Shown here: positions 25,828 to 34,195 of the stretch, one piece after another
Numbering within the stretch: the first letter of the stretch is position 1
How the letters are laid out: every line of letters starts with the position of its first letter
Source: Pseudomonas mangrovi
Lineage (GTDB): Bacteria > Pseudomonadota > Gammaproteobacteria > Pseudomonadales > Pseudomonadaceae
Direction: 5' to 3'
DNA length: 64,000 nucleotides
NCBI RefSeq assembly: GCF_003052585.1
Contig: NZ_QASN01000014.1
Location: forward strand, 1 to 64,000
Notes under the pieces: generated by a model
Database searches by the model: none
What the model was told of the DNA's origin: nothing
What the model saw: the letters and a program-made list of their open reading frames with translations, nothing else
Position numbers and translations under genes: made by a program

Positions 25828-27150
25828 ATGTCGCTCAAACCTGTTGCACGCGCCGTTGCGCGCGCCTTGCCGCTGATGCTTCTCGCGCCGCTTGCGCTGG
25901 CCGATGAAGCGACGCTGGATACCGGCGTCACCGCCTGGATGATGACCGCCACCCTGATGGTGCTATGCATGTGCCTGCCGGGCCTGGCGCTGTTCTATGG
26001 CGGCATGGTCCGCGCCAAGAACATGCTCTCGTTGTTCACCCAGTGCTTCGCCGTGGCGGGCGTGGTCGGCATCCTCTTCGTGGTCTATGGCTACAGCCTG
26101 GTGATCGACACCACCGGGATGGTCGCGGGCGAGTACACGCTGAACAGCTTCGTTGGTGGCCTGTCGCACCTGATGCTCAACGGCATGACCAGCGAAAGCC
26201 TGGTACTGGGCATGCCCGAAGGCGTGTTCGTGACCTTCCAGATGAGCTTCGCGATCATTACCCCGGCGCTGATCGCTGGCGCCTTCGCCGAGCGCATGAA
26301 GTTCGTCGCCGCGCTGCTGTTCATGGCGCTCTGGTTCACCCTGGTCTACGCGCCCATGGCGCACATGGTCTGGGGTGGGCCTGGCGCGCTGATGCACAAC
26401 TGGGGTGTGCTGGACTTTGCCGGCGGCACCGCGGTGCACATCAACTCCGGTGTCGCCGCGCTCGCCGCCTGTCTGGTGCTGGGCAAGCGCAAGGGCTATC
26501 CGCAGCAGCACATGCCGCCGCACAACCTGGTGTTCACCCTGATCGGCGCGGCGCTGCTGTGGGTCGGCTGGTTCGGCTTCAACATCGGCTCGGGCGTGGC
26601 GGTCAACGGCCTGTCCGGCGTGGTGATGCTCAATACCCAGCTCGGCGCCTGCGCCGGGATCGTCGGCTGGATGCTCATCGAGGTACTGCGCGTCGGCCGG
26701 CCGAGTGCGCTGGGTCTGGCTTCCGGGGCGCTCGCCGGGCTGATCGGCATCACCCCGGCCTGCGCCTATGTCGGCCCTGGCGGTGCGCTGGTGATCGGCC
26801 TGCTCAGCGGCGCGGCCTGCTTCCTCGCCGTGAGCCAGCTGAAGCAGCGCCTGGGCTATGACGACACCCTCGATGTGTTCAGCCTGCACGGCATCGGTGG
26901 CATCGTCGGCGCGCTGCTTACCGGGGTGTTCTGCGCGCCGGCCCTGGGCGGCTACGTCGAGGGCACGCAGATCGGTCTGCAGCTGTGGGCCCAGCTCAAG
27001 GGCGTGCTGTTCACCTTCGTCTACTGCTTCGTCATCAGCTGGCTGATCCTCAAGCTGCTCGACCGCCTGATCGGCCTGCGCGTCAGCCCGGAAGTCGAGG
27101 AGATGGGCCTGGATCTGGGCGAGCACAACGAGCGCGCCTACAGCAACTGA
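25828..27150 (+). CDS. amt: Amt-family ammonium/methylammonium transporter 1 (440 aa)
   Basis: Eleven-helix inner-membrane channel. A cleavable N-terminal signal (MSLKPVARAVARALPLMLL ... LALADEA) precedes the channel. The two pore histidines lie in FAGGTAVHINSGVAAL and DVFSLHGIGGIVGALL. ATG 25828 follows TTAGGAGCTTGCAG. Last gene of the gmaS operon, 10 bp after folD. Methylammonium uptake is likely, since gmaS lies in the same operon, but ammonium transport cannot be excluded. Confidence 0.93.
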   Translation: MSLKPVARAVARALPLMLLAPLALADEATLDTGVTAWMMTATLMVLCMCLPGLALFYGGMVRAKNMLSLFTQCFAVAGVVGILFVVYGYSLVIDTTGMVAGEYTLNSFVGGLSHLMLNGMTSESLVLGMPEGVFVTFQMSFAIITPALIAGAFAERMKFVAALLFMALWFTLVYAPMAHMVWGGPGALMHNWGVLDFAGGTAVHINSGVAALAACLVLGKRKGYPQQHMPPHNLVFTLIGAALLWVGWFGFNIGSGVAVNGLSGVVMLNTQLGACAGIVGWMLIEVLRVGRPSALGLASGALAGLIGITPACAYVGPGGALVIGLLSGAACFLAVSQLKQRLGYDDTLDVFSLHGIGGIVGALLTGVFCAPALGGYVEGTQIGLQLWAQLKGVLFTFVYCFVISWLILKLLDRLIGLRVSPEVEEMGLDLGEHNERAYSN

Positions 27151-27164
27151 CACTGTGGGAATGA

Positions 27165-27196
27165 ACGACGCCGGGCACCGCCCGGCGTCGTGCTTT
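27165..27196 (+). terminator. Likely terminator of the gmaS-amt operon
   Basis: Perfect 12-bp stem ACGACGCCGGGC / GCCCGGCGTCGT with a three-base loop, 15 bases after the amt stop. The following T-run is short (CTTTG). Confidence 0.7.
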
Positions 27197-27205
27197 GTGC
27201 ATCTC

Positions 27206-27620
27206 GTAGGGTGGACGACGCCGTGTTCGTCCACCGCAACTCCGCGATGGTGGATGGCTTCGACCATCCACCCTACGAACGACCGACCGTTCGCGACCCG
27301 TAGGGTGGACGACGCCGTGTTCGTCCACCACGACCCCGCGATGGTGGATGGCTTCGGCCATCCACCCTACGAACGACCGACCGTTCGCGATTCGTAGGGT
27401 GGACGACGCCGTGTTCGTCCACCACGACCCCGCGATGGTGGATGGCTTCGGCCATCCACCCTACGAACGACCGACCGTTCGCGACCCGTAGGGTGGACGA
27501 CGCCGTGTTCGTCCACCACGACCCCGCGATGGTGGATGGCTGCGACCATCCACCCTACGACCGACCGTTCGCGACCCGTAGGGTGGACGACGCCTTGTTC
27601 GTCCACCGCAACCCGACCAT
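27206..27620. repeat. BIME array 4: five units, period 94 bp
   Basis: Units begin at 27206, 27300, 27394, 27488 and 27578 (94, 94, 94, 90 bp). Each has GTAGGGTGGACGACG...GTCCACC and GGTGGATGGC...CCATCCACCCTAC. It is the longest array in the window and separates the amt terminator from the dmm promoter region. Confidence 0.9.
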
Positions 27621-27794
27621 CCACCCCACCACAAAGACCCTGCACAAACGCCGTCCGCGCTGCGCCGTTTTGGGCTGTTTGCCGGTCGCGGTGAGCCGCG
27701 CTTGTGCAGAAATGCCGGCTGACCAGGGCTGCGTTCTGCGGCTTTTGCCGGCATCCGCCGGCAAGCCCTTGCAGATCAAGGGACAGCGCATTCC

Positions 27795-27810
27795 TGGCAT
27801 GCTCCATGCT
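27795..27810 (+). promoter_or_regulatory. Sigma-54 promoter of dmmABCD
   Basis: TGGCATGCTCCATGCT has GG-N10-GC spacing. Predicted start near 27821, about 87 bases before the dmmA ATG. Confidence 0.7.
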
Positions 27811-27818
27811 TTCTTTAA

Positions 27819-27844
27819 AAGAACAAAAAGTTCCTATCAGGAAT
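27819..27844 (+). promoter_or_regulatory. Shared 26-bp element at the dmmA transcription start
   Basis: AAGAA, seven bases, TTCCT, four bases, GGAAT (one mismatch). It begins 24 bp after the start of the -24 element, against 25 bp at gmaS. Confidence 0.65.
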
Positions 27845-27907
27845 TTAATTTCAGGGGCGAAACGCCCTCTCACCGATGAATCGGGCCCGTCACCAGAGGA
27901 GGCTTCC

Positions 27908-28477
27908 ATGACTACCGATGCGCCGCAGGCGATGGCCAGCACGCCGCTCTACCAGCAGCAGCCGCAACCCGTCCCGGCCACGCGCCGGCTGCTGGTCAGC
28001 CAGTCGCTCGTGCAGCCGGAGGTAAATGCCCTGCAGGCCGCCCTGGCGCAATTCGCCGAGCCGCTGCAGGTGCTGGTGCTGGGCGAATCGGCTGTCGATC
28101 CCGTTGCGCTTGATTCCGTCGAAGCCTTCGCCGGGCCACAGCTGCTGCGCGCGCGCCTGCAGACACTGCTGGCGACGGCCCCGGTCGGCACCCGCTTGTA
28201 CCTGTGCGGCGACGAAGTGTTCCTCTGGGACTGCCGCCAGTTGGCCGAGGAGGCCGGGCTGCTCGACGAGGAGATCGAGCTGTTCCGCACCGGCGCCCGA
28301 CGCCGGCTGTACTGCGTGCACTGCGCGACCTTCCAGGACATCACTGATGAGGCCCTCTCCGAGTGCACCTGCTGCGGCGTGCAGCTGCTGGTGCGCACGC
28401 ACTTCTCCCGCCGCCTGGGGGCGTACATGGGCGTGTGCAGCGACCCCAACCTGCCGCGCGCGGAGGTGCGGCCATGA
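27908..28477 (+). CDS. dmmA: Dimethylamine monooxygenase small subunit, DmmA family (189 aa)
   Basis: First gene of the dimethylamine monooxygenase operon. The C-terminal region has a zinc-ribbon-like set Cys136-x2-Cys139 and Cys153-x2-Cys156 (LYCVHC, CTCC), the mark of the DmmA-like C-terminal domain as I remember it; the N-terminal 130 residues form a variable domain. Subunit lettering follows my memory of the family names and could differ between authors. GAGGAGG precedes the ATG. Its stop overlaps the dmmB start (ATGA). Confidence 0.82.
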   Translation: MTTDAPQAMASTPLYQQQPQPVPATRRLLVSQSLVQPEVNALQAALAQFAEPLQVLVLGESAVDPVALDSVEAFAGPQLLRARLQTLLATAPVGTRLYLCGDEVFLWDCRQLAEEAGLLDEEIELFRTGARRRLYCVHCATFQDITDEALSECTCCGVQLLVRTHFSRRLGAYMGVCSDPNLPRAEVRP

Positions 28478-29418
28478 GCGCCGCCATCGAGGTCCGGGTG
28501 GCCGCGGTGCGCCAGCTCACGCCGGTGGTGCGCGAATTCACCTTCGAGCCGCTGCAGGGGCGTTTGCCGGGCTTCTCCGCCGGCAGCCACGTGGTGGTGC
28601 ACATGCCGCTGGCCGAGCGCACCTTGCGCAACGCCTATTCGCTGCTCAGTGACCCGACCGAGCGCGGTCACTACCGCATCGCCGTGCGCCTGCAGGACGA
28701 ATCCCGCGGTGGCTCGCGCTTCATGCACGAGCAGGTGAAGGAGGGCGATCGGCTGCAGCTGTCGCCGCCGGCCAACCTGTTCTCGCCGAGCAGCCAGGCA
28801 CGCCGGCACCTGCTGATCGCCGGCGGCATCGGCATCACGCCGTTTCTTTCCTACCTGCCCGAGCTGCGCGCCCGCGGTGCCGACTTCAGCCTGCATTACG
28901 CCTTCCGCGGCGGGCTGACCGACGCCTATCGCCAGCAGCTGCAGGCCGAGCTGGGCGAGCGGCTGAGCTGCTACGACGCCGAGGCCGGCTGCTTTCTCGA
29001 CCTGCCGCGCCTGCTTGGCGAGCAACCGCTGGGCAGCCACGTCTACGTCTGCGGCCCGCAAAGCCTGATCGAGGCGGTGCGCGAACAGGCTGCCGCGCTG
29101 GGTTGGCCAGCCAGTCGCGTGCACTGGGAAGTCTTCGCCGCGCCCGAGCCGGGGCAGCCCTTCGTCGCGCAGCTGGCGCGCAGCGGCAAACGGGTGGCGG
29201 TAGGCAGCGACTTCAGCCTGCTGGAAGCACTGGAGCAGGCCGGCGTCGAGGTGCCCAACCTCTGCCGCGGCGGTGTCTGCGGCCAGTGCGACACGCGCTA
29301 CCTGGACGGCGAGGTGGAACACCGCGACGCCTTCCTCGGTGCTGCCGAGCGCGCTACCCACCTCATGCCCTGTGTCTCGCGCGGCCGTTGCGGCAGCGCG
29401 CTGTTGCTCGATCTCTAG
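28474..29418 (+). CDS. dmmB: Dimethylamine monooxygenase reductase subunit (314 aa)
   Basis: Phthalate-dioxygenase-reductase/VanB-type electron carrier. Flavin domain with RNAYSLLSD (about 52-60), NAD(P)-binding domain (LLIAGGIGITPFLSY, YVCGP) and a C-terminal plant-type [2Fe-2S] ferredoxin domain with Cys264, Cys269, Cys272 and Cys300. Passes electrons from NAD(P)H to the haem-binding DUF3445 subunit. Four-base overlap with dmmA and a 9-bp gap to the next gene. Confidence 0.9.
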   Translation: MSAAIEVRVAAVRQLTPVVREFTFEPLQGRLPGFSAGSHVVVHMPLAERTLRNAYSLLSDPTERGHYRIAVRLQDESRGGSRFMHEQVKEGDRLQLSPPANLFSPSSQARRHLLIAGGIGITPFLSYLPELRARGADFSLHYAFRGGLTDAYRQQLQAELGERLSCYDAEAGCFLDLPRLLGEQPLGSHVYVCGPQSLIEAVREQAAALGWPASRVHWEVFAAPEPGQPFVAQLARSGKRVAVGSDFSLLEALEQAGVEVPNLCRGGVCGQCDTRYLDGEVEHRDAFLGAAERATHLMPCVSRGRCGSALLLDL

Positions 29419-29427
29419 GAGTTCACC

Positions 29428-30453
29428 ATGCCCGTCACCTTCAAGCCGCTGGAAAGCTATCGCGACGATTTCAGCTTCGCCAACAGCGCCGAGGCGATCC
29501 GCCGTTTTCCCTTTCCCTTCGCCGAAGACAGCTACATGTATTCGGTGAACATCGAGCCGGCCACCCCGCGCGAGCCGGGCTCGGTGTTCGCCCACTGGTT
29601 CGATATCGACGAGCACTACCTCTCCGAAATGGCCGAGCGTGCGCTGGTGCTGGAGAAGGACCCTGACCGCTGCCTGGTGATGCCGCACATGGCCCAGGCC
29701 GCCTGGGACACCCTGGAGATGCTGATGGAGCACCTGGCCGCCGACTACCCGGAGCACTTCGAGTTGCGCCGCGAGGGCAGCGACTGGCTGTGGATCAACC
29801 GCCCGCTGCAGATCGAACAGCGCTTCACCTTCGGCGACCCGGCGAGCCTGCCCTGCGAGCCGCTGGAGTACATCACCCGCCAGGTCCAGGGCGACTTCGC
29901 CGTGCTCGACCAGCGCGACGGCAACCTCTACATGGACGCCGGCATGGTCACCTGCCCGGCGGACTGGTCGATCAAGTTCGACGCCGGCATGAGCTTCACC
30001 CAGTGGCACGCGCCGGTGCCGATGGCGCACCAGATGGGCGTGTTCGAACGGGCGCTGAAGTACCTGCTGAACATCCAGGTCGACCACCCGGTGCGCCGGC
30101 TGAACTGGACCATGACCATCAACCCGCGCCTGGACACCTCCTCGGAGACCTTCCACGAGTGGGGCCACGAGCGCAGCCAGATCACCCCCGAGAACGTCGC
30201 GCGCAAGGTCCACCTGCGCGTCGAGCTGCAGTTCATGCCGCGCCTGCCGCGCAGCAACGCGCTGCTGTTCGGCATCCGCACCTACCTGATCAGCCTCGAG
30301 GAGCTGGCCAGCAACCCGGCCTGGGCCTGCCGCCTGCACCGGGTGCTGCGCGACCTGCCCGAGGCCATCGCCGACTACAAGGGCCTGAGCCTGTACCGGC
30401 AGACGGTGGTGGACTGGCTCGCGCAGTTCGACCCCGAAGCCGTCGCCGCCTGA
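29428..30453 (+). CDS. dmmC: Haem-dependent oxidative N-demethylase subunit, DUF3445 (341 aa)
   Basis: Catalytic subunit that, with its partners, oxidises dimethylamine to methylamine and formaldehyde. The DUF3445 family (haem-dependent oxidative N-demethylases) is recognised from FPFAEDSYMYSVNIEPAT, DRCLVMPHMAQAAWDTLEM, DAGMVTCPADWSIKFDAGMS and LRVELQFMPRLPRSNALLFG. Length normal. AGGAG precedes the ATG. Located between the reductase and the GcvT-like gene as in characterised dmm operons. Confidence 0.88.
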   Translation: MPVTFKPLESYRDDFSFANSAEAIRRFPFPFAEDSYMYSVNIEPATPREPGSVFAHWFDIDEHYLSEMAERALVLEKDPDRCLVMPHMAQAAWDTLEMLMEHLAADYPEHFELRREGSDWLWINRPLQIEQRFTFGDPASLPCEPLEYITRQVQGDFAVLDQRDGNLYMDAGMVTCPADWSIKFDAGMSFTQWHAPVPMAHQMGVFERALKYLLNIQVDHPVRRLNWTMTINPRLDTSSETFHEWGHERSQITPENVARKVHLRVELQFMPRLPRSNALLFGIRTYLISLEELASNPAWACRLHRVLRDLPEAIADYKGLSLYRQTVVDWLAQFDPEAVAA

Positions 30454-30503
30454 ATTCGAACCCGGCGCCGTGCGCGGCGCACCCACATCCGAAGGAGACT
30501 CAC

Positions 30504-31637
30504 ATGGCCACATCATGGCGCATTTCCGCCCTCGCCGAGCGCCACCGCGCGCTGGGTTCGGCACTCGAAGACTGGAACGGCATGGGCACCGCCTGGACCT
30601 ACGAAGCGGTCGATCTGGCCGACGCCCACGAGGCGATCCGCACCCGCGCCGGGCTGATGGACGTGTCCGGGCTGAAGAAGGTCCACTACGTCGGCCCGCA
30701 CGCGCAGAGCCTGCTCGAGTACGCCACCACCCGCGACATCTCGAAGATCTATCCGGGCAAGTCGGTCTACGCGACCATGCTCAACGAGGCCGGCAAGTTC
30801 ATCGACGACTGCGTGATCTACCGCACCGGGCCTAATGCCTTCATGGTCGTGCACGGTGCCGGCCAGGGCTACGAGATGCTGCTGCGCTCGGCCCAGGGTC
30901 GCCAGGTTGCGGTGCTGTTCGATGACGATCTGCACGACCTTTCGCTGCAGGGGCCGCTCGCGGTGGAGTTCCTCGCCGAGCACGTGCCGGGCATCCGCGA
31001 GCTGCCGTACTTCCACCACCTGCAGACGCGCCTGTTCGGCTGCCCGGTGATGATCTCGCGCACCGGCTACACCGGCGAGCGCGGCTACGAAATCTTCTGC
31101 AAGGCCGCCGACGCGCCGCTGATCTGGGACAGCATTCTCGAGCTGGGCAAGCCTCTGGGCATCATCCCCTGCGCCTTCACCGCGCTGGACTGGCTGCGGG
31201 TGGAGAGCTACCTGCTGTTCTATCCCTACGACAATTCCGAGATGTACCCCTTCGCCGACCAGCCGGCTGGCGACACGCTCTGGGAGCTGGGCCTGGACTT
31301 CACCGTCTCGCCGACCAAGGGCGAGTTCCGTGGCGGCCTGGAGCATGCGCGGCTCAAGGGCAAGGAGCGCTTCCGCATCTTCGGCGTGCTGCTGCAGGGC
31401 GAGCAGGCTGCCGAGCCGGGCGACACTCTCTGGGCCGATGGCCGCCAGGTGGGCGTCATCACCTGCCCGATGTATTCGCGGCTGACCGGCAAGTCCATGG
31501 CCATCGCCCGAATGGATGTGGCCTACGCCGAGCAGGGCAGCGCGCTGGAGGTGCGCGGCAGCCTGACGGTGGCGGCGATTGCCCACAGCCTGCCGTTCGA
31601 CGATCCGCAGAAGACCAAGCGCACCGCGAAGGGCTGA
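30504..31637 (+). CDS. dmmD: GcvT-like folate-dependent protein of the DMA operon (377 aa)
   Basis: Aminomethyltransferase-fold protein (GcvT): MDVSGLKKVHYVGPHAQSLL, SRTGYTGERGYEIFC and ALDWLRVESYLLFYPYDN match the folate-binding domain and its C-terminal barrel. In the dmm context it probably traps the formaldehyde released by DmmABC as 5,10-methylene-THF. It is the last gene before a strong terminator. GAAGGAG precedes the ATG. Confidence 0.88.
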   Translation: MATSWRISALAERHRALGSALEDWNGMGTAWTYEAVDLADAHEAIRTRAGLMDVSGLKKVHYVGPHAQSLLEYATTRDISKIYPGKSVYATMLNEAGKFIDDCVIYRTGPNAFMVVHGAGQGYEMLLRSAQGRQVAVLFDDDLHDLSLQGPLAVEFLAEHVPGIRELPYFHHLQTRLFGCPVMISRTGYTGERGYEIFCKAADAPLIWDSILELGKPLGIIPCAFTALDWLRVESYLLFYPYDNSEMYPFADQPAGDTLWELGLDFTVSPTKGEFRGGLEHARLKGKERFRIFGVLLQGEQAAEPGDTLWADGRQVGVITCPMYSRLTGKSMAIARMDVAYAEQGSALEVRGSLTVAAIAHSLPFDDPQKTKRTAKG

Positions 31638-31659
31638 GCCCTCGCGCAACCCGTGTTCC

Positions 31660-31721
31660 CTGGGGCGGGAACAGGCAGCGACAGGGATGTTGCCGCCACC
31701 TGTTCCGGCCCCACAGTTTTT
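31660..31721 (+). terminator. Rho-independent terminator after dmmD
   Basis: Stem CTGGGGC-GGGAACAGG with CCTGTTCC-GGCCCCACAG, then TTTTT. Strong, 22 bases after the dmmD stop. Confidence 0.85.
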
Positions 31722-31740
31722 CTAATCCGGGAGCGTACCC

Positions 31741-32088
31741 ATGTTCAGCTGGCTCAACGGTGGCTGGGGATTTTTGCTCTGCGCCGGCATCGCCGAGATC
31801 TGCTACGCCGCGGTGATCCCGCGCACCCAGGGCTTCACCCGGCTGTGGCCGACGCTCTACTGCGCATCCTTCATCATCCTCAGCCTGTACCTGCTGGCCC
31901 TGGCGATGCGCACCTTGCCGGTAGGCACCGCCTACGCGGTGTGGGTCGGCATCGGCGCGGTGGGCACCGCGATCTACGGCATGCTGGCACTCGACGAGCC
32001 GACGCATATCGCGCGCATCGCCTGCCTGGCGCTGATCGTCGGCGGGGTGGTCGGACTCAAGCTGGTCAGCGATACGCCGCTGGCCTGA
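31741..32088 (+). CDS. SMR-family small multidrug/guanidinium exporter (115 aa)
   Basis: Four-helix drug/metabolite exporter that works as an antiparallel dimer. The essential membrane Glu is Glu19 (CAGIAEICYA). The pattern TQGFTRLWPTLY and LPVGTAYAVWVGIGAVGTA is closer to the SugE/Gdx branch than to EmrE. It lies directly after the dmmD terminator and may export a cationic amine or guanidinium compound; the substrate is inference. Confidence 0.88.
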   Translation: MFSWLNGGWGFLLCAGIAEICYAAVIPRTQGFTRLWPTLYCASFIILSLYLLALAMRTLPVGTAYAVWVGIGAVGTAIYGMLALDEPTHIARIACLALIVGGVVGLKLVSDTPLA

Positions 32089-32110
32089 CGGATCGGGGAG
32101 GGGCGCCGTC

Positions 32111-32803
32111 ATGAGAGTGCAGGTACTGCAGCATTTGCCCTGTGAAGACATCGGTAGCATGCGCGACTGGTTCGCCAGCCGTGGCGCGCAGCTCGACTAC
32201 ACCCGCTTCCATCAGGCCGACGCCTGCCTGCCGCCGCTAGCCGGCCTCGACCTGATCGTGGTCATGGGCGGGCCGATGAGCGTCAACGACGAAGCGAGCC
32301 TGCCCTGGCTGATCGAGGAAAAGCGCTTCCTGCGTGAAGCGATCGACGCCGGCATCGCGGTGCTCGGCATCTGCCTGGGCGCCCAACTGATCGCCAGCGC
32401 CCTGGGCGCGCGAGTCAAAGCCAACCCGCTGAAGGAGATCGGCTGGTTCAGCGTCTGGCGCAGCGGCGTCAGCCCTGATGGCTGCTTCGCCTTCCCCGAA
32501 CGCGAGCTGCTGTTCCACTGGCACGGCGAAACCTTCGAACTGCCACCAGGAGCCGTGCGCCTGGCACTCAGCGACGCCTGCAGCAACCAGGCCTTCCAGT
32601 ACGGCAGCCGCGTCATCGGCCTGCAGTGCCACCCGGAGATGACCGAAGACATCATCCAGGCACTGATCAAGGCATTCCCCGACGAACTCCAGCCCGGCCA
32701 ACCCTGGGTGCAATCGCCCACCGACCTGCTGGCCCAGCCGGCTGCCAGCTACAAGGCGGGGCAGCGGTTGGTCGAGTGGGTGTTGGAGTATCTGCTGGGG
32801 TAG
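32111..32803 (+). CDS. Class I glutamine amidotransferase (GMP-synthase-like, 230 aa)
   Basis: Triad-type glutaminase domain: Cys in VLGICLGAQL, His and Glu in LQCHPEMTED, preceded by LIVVMGGPMSVND. No synthase domain is attached. Such stand-alone proteins hydrolyse gamma-glutamyl amides; beside gmaS it might act on gamma-glutamyl-amine intermediates. Begins 22 bp after the SMR gene, so the two are likely co-transcribed. Confidence 0.88.
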   Translation: MRVQVLQHLPCEDIGSMRDWFASRGAQLDYTRFHQADACLPPLAGLDLIVVMGGPMSVNDEASLPWLIEEKRFLREAIDAGIAVLGICLGAQLIASALGARVKANPLKEIGWFSVWRSGVSPDGCFAFPERELLFHWHGETFELPPGAVRLALSDACSNQAFQYGSRVIGLQCHPEMTEDIIQALIKAFPDELQPGQPWVQSPTDLLAQPAASYKAGQRLVEWVLEYLLG

Positions 32804-33257
32804 TGGAGGGCGCTTGCGCCGCACCGCCGAAGGGATGTGCGCGGAAAAACTTCAACCCGCCGGCTTTATTCCCCAACCCGCTTGAGTGCGACCACAGGCC
32901 TGGACTAACCTCGGGCCAGCAGGGAACGCACGCCATCCTCCTCCGGGGCCGGACAGCCGCCGAACCCCCGCCAGTATCAAAAACCACCAGGATTCACTGT
33001 CGAGCGCGATTTTAATGTGCTGCGAGGTAGTGCAGTTTTTGTGATGAATCGCGGTCGGTCGCCGTTTTTTGCCCATGCTGGGTGAACAGTAGTAATGGAT
33101 TCACAAAAAGCAGACGTCAAGCGAATGCAGCCGGTCCTTTAGCAAAGCGTCTGAGTGATTGCTTTGAAAGAGATTTTTCCAAAAACGCATCTCCGAAAAA
33201 TCGGAGTTATATAGGCGCGACCGTTATGCATTAACACTGCACGCGGTCTAATCACTG
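32804..33257. other. Intergenic region before the CALIN, no gene seen
   Basis: About 450 bases. The right half becomes AT-rich. A small hairpin CTCCGA-AAAA-TCGGAG lies at 33191-33206. I see no attI, no integrase remnant and no recognisable attC left of the core GTTAAGC at 33257, so how the cassette cluster begins is unclear. Confidence 0.5.
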
Positions 33258-33266
33258 TTAAGCATC

Positions 33267-33608
33267 ATGACCAAATACGAAGAATTTACTGACTATCACC
33301 TTTCCGCCAAAGTATTCGTCATAGAAACTGAGTTCGGTGGCAGAAAGGGCCCGATATTCGACGACTATAGAGGGCAATTTTTATGGCATATAGACGGAGA
33401 GACATGCACAGATTGGGATGCTCGCTATGTTTTCGAGGGTGGTCAAGTAGCACCAGGTGAGAGCGCTATGTGCAAAATTGTGGTCTCCAATAACCTTATA
33501 AAATACTCTGGTGGAAACTTTCCAGAGGGTGCGCAATTCGGTATCCGTGAAGGATCTAGAGTCGTAGCTGTGGGTGTTATTGAATCAAGCAAGGTGCCAA
33601 ATGCTTAA
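33267..33608 (+). CDS. Cassette protein resembling an isolated EF-Tu domain III (113 aa)
   Basis: The pattern VIETEFGGRKGPIFDDYRGQ, then GESAMCKIVVS and GAQFGIREGSRVVAVGVI, follows EF-Tu domain III (EGGRHTPFFxGYRPQFYF, PGDN, LRFAIREGGRTVGAGVV) in order and spacing. There is no GTPase domain or domain II. Start ATG lies 9 bases after the cassette core. Stop overlaps attC. A function in translation is not implied; it could imitate EF-Tu to bind a partner or a toxin. The match is by eye but strong. Confidence 0.75.
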   Translation: MTKYEEFTDYHLSAKVFVIETEFGGRKGPIFDDYRGQFLWHIDGETCTDWDARYVFEGGQVAPGESAMCKIVVSNNLIKYSGGNFPEGAQFGIREGSRVVAVGVIESSKVPNA

Positions 33609-33680
33609 CAAGGCCAAGCAGCATCGCGCACTGCGTGCGCTGGACCTCGCTACGCTCGGCCGCTGTTGGCGGCGTTAGGC
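33604..33680 (+). other. attC site after the EF-Tu-like cassette gene
   Basis: AACAAGGCCAAGCAGC to GCTGTTGGCGGCGTTAG with an extra G on the left: canonical plus orientation. Confidence 0.85.
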
Positions 33681-33691
33681 ATCAATCAGAT

Positions 33692-34108
33692 ATGCGTGAA
33701 CTTCAGGCACTTATCCAAGATCTAGAATCCCCTGACTCATCTGTTCGAGATAAGGCAGCTTTAGACTTGATGGACATTCAGGATGCCAGCGCAGTAGAAC
33801 CACTACTTAGAGCAATCGCTAAGCCTGAGAACGTTAATCATCGGGGAACGCTTGTTTATGCTCTAAGTGAATTCAACTGTGAAGCCATTTTACCGGAGCT
33901 TGTAGAGCTGGCACTAACCGGAAATTATGAAGTTTGTGCCGGCGCTTGTAGCATCATTGAGGAATCAATAACATCAGCAGAGACCGCTAATCTGGTGCAG
34001 GCACAGTTAAAGAATTTCGTCTCAAGTACACAGCTAGCAGAGCATAACCAGATAGCACTGCAACACCTTCTTGAACTAACTTCGTCAAATGGCTGGCCTG
34101 CGACATGA
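33692..34108 (+). CDS. Cassette protein with HEAT-type helical repeats (138 aa)
   Basis: Repeated amphipathic helix pairs (LIQDLESPDSSVRDKAALDL, DASAVEPLLRAIAKPENV, YALSEFNCEAILPELVELAL) fit HEAT repeats, a protein-binding scaffold. I chose ATG 33692; an upstream frame extends into the attC of the preceding cassette. Stop TGA lies just before the attC core. Partner unknown; small HEAT proteins are common in cassettes and immunity loci. Confidence 0.75.
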   Translation: MRELQALIQDLESPDSSVRDKAALDLMDIQDASAVEPLLRAIAKPENVNHRGTLVYALSEFNCEAILPELVELALTGNYEVCAGACSIIEESITSAETANLVQAQLKNFVSSTQLAEHNQIALQHLLELTSSNGWPAT

Positions 34109-34185
34109 CGCCTAACAACTGGTTCAAACCGTTCGCTTCGCTCACTGGGACGGGCTAAAGCCCGCCCCTTAACCAAACGTTAGAA
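34108..34185 (+). other. attC site of the common family, plus orientation
   Basis: CCTAACAACTGGTTCAAACC to CCAAACGTTAGA with the GGGACGGGCTAAAGCCCG hairpin: the reverse complement is nearly identical to the sites at 1-75 and 623-698, linking this cluster with the main array. Confidence 0.9.
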
Positions 34186-34195
34186 AGGAGGCACC

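Noticed and set aside
27206..27620. CRISPR array suspected from regular 94-bp repeats
   Set aside because: The whole unit is repeated, with no unique spacers; the units are pairs of GTAG-edged hairpins; there are no cas genes. BIME array fits better. The same holds for 10141-10520 and 19242-19577.
33140..33257. attI or decayed integrase at the left edge of the CALIN
   Set aside because: Only a single core site (GTTAAGC) and a small hairpin are visible; no attI-like repeats and no tyrosine-recombinase fragment on either strand.
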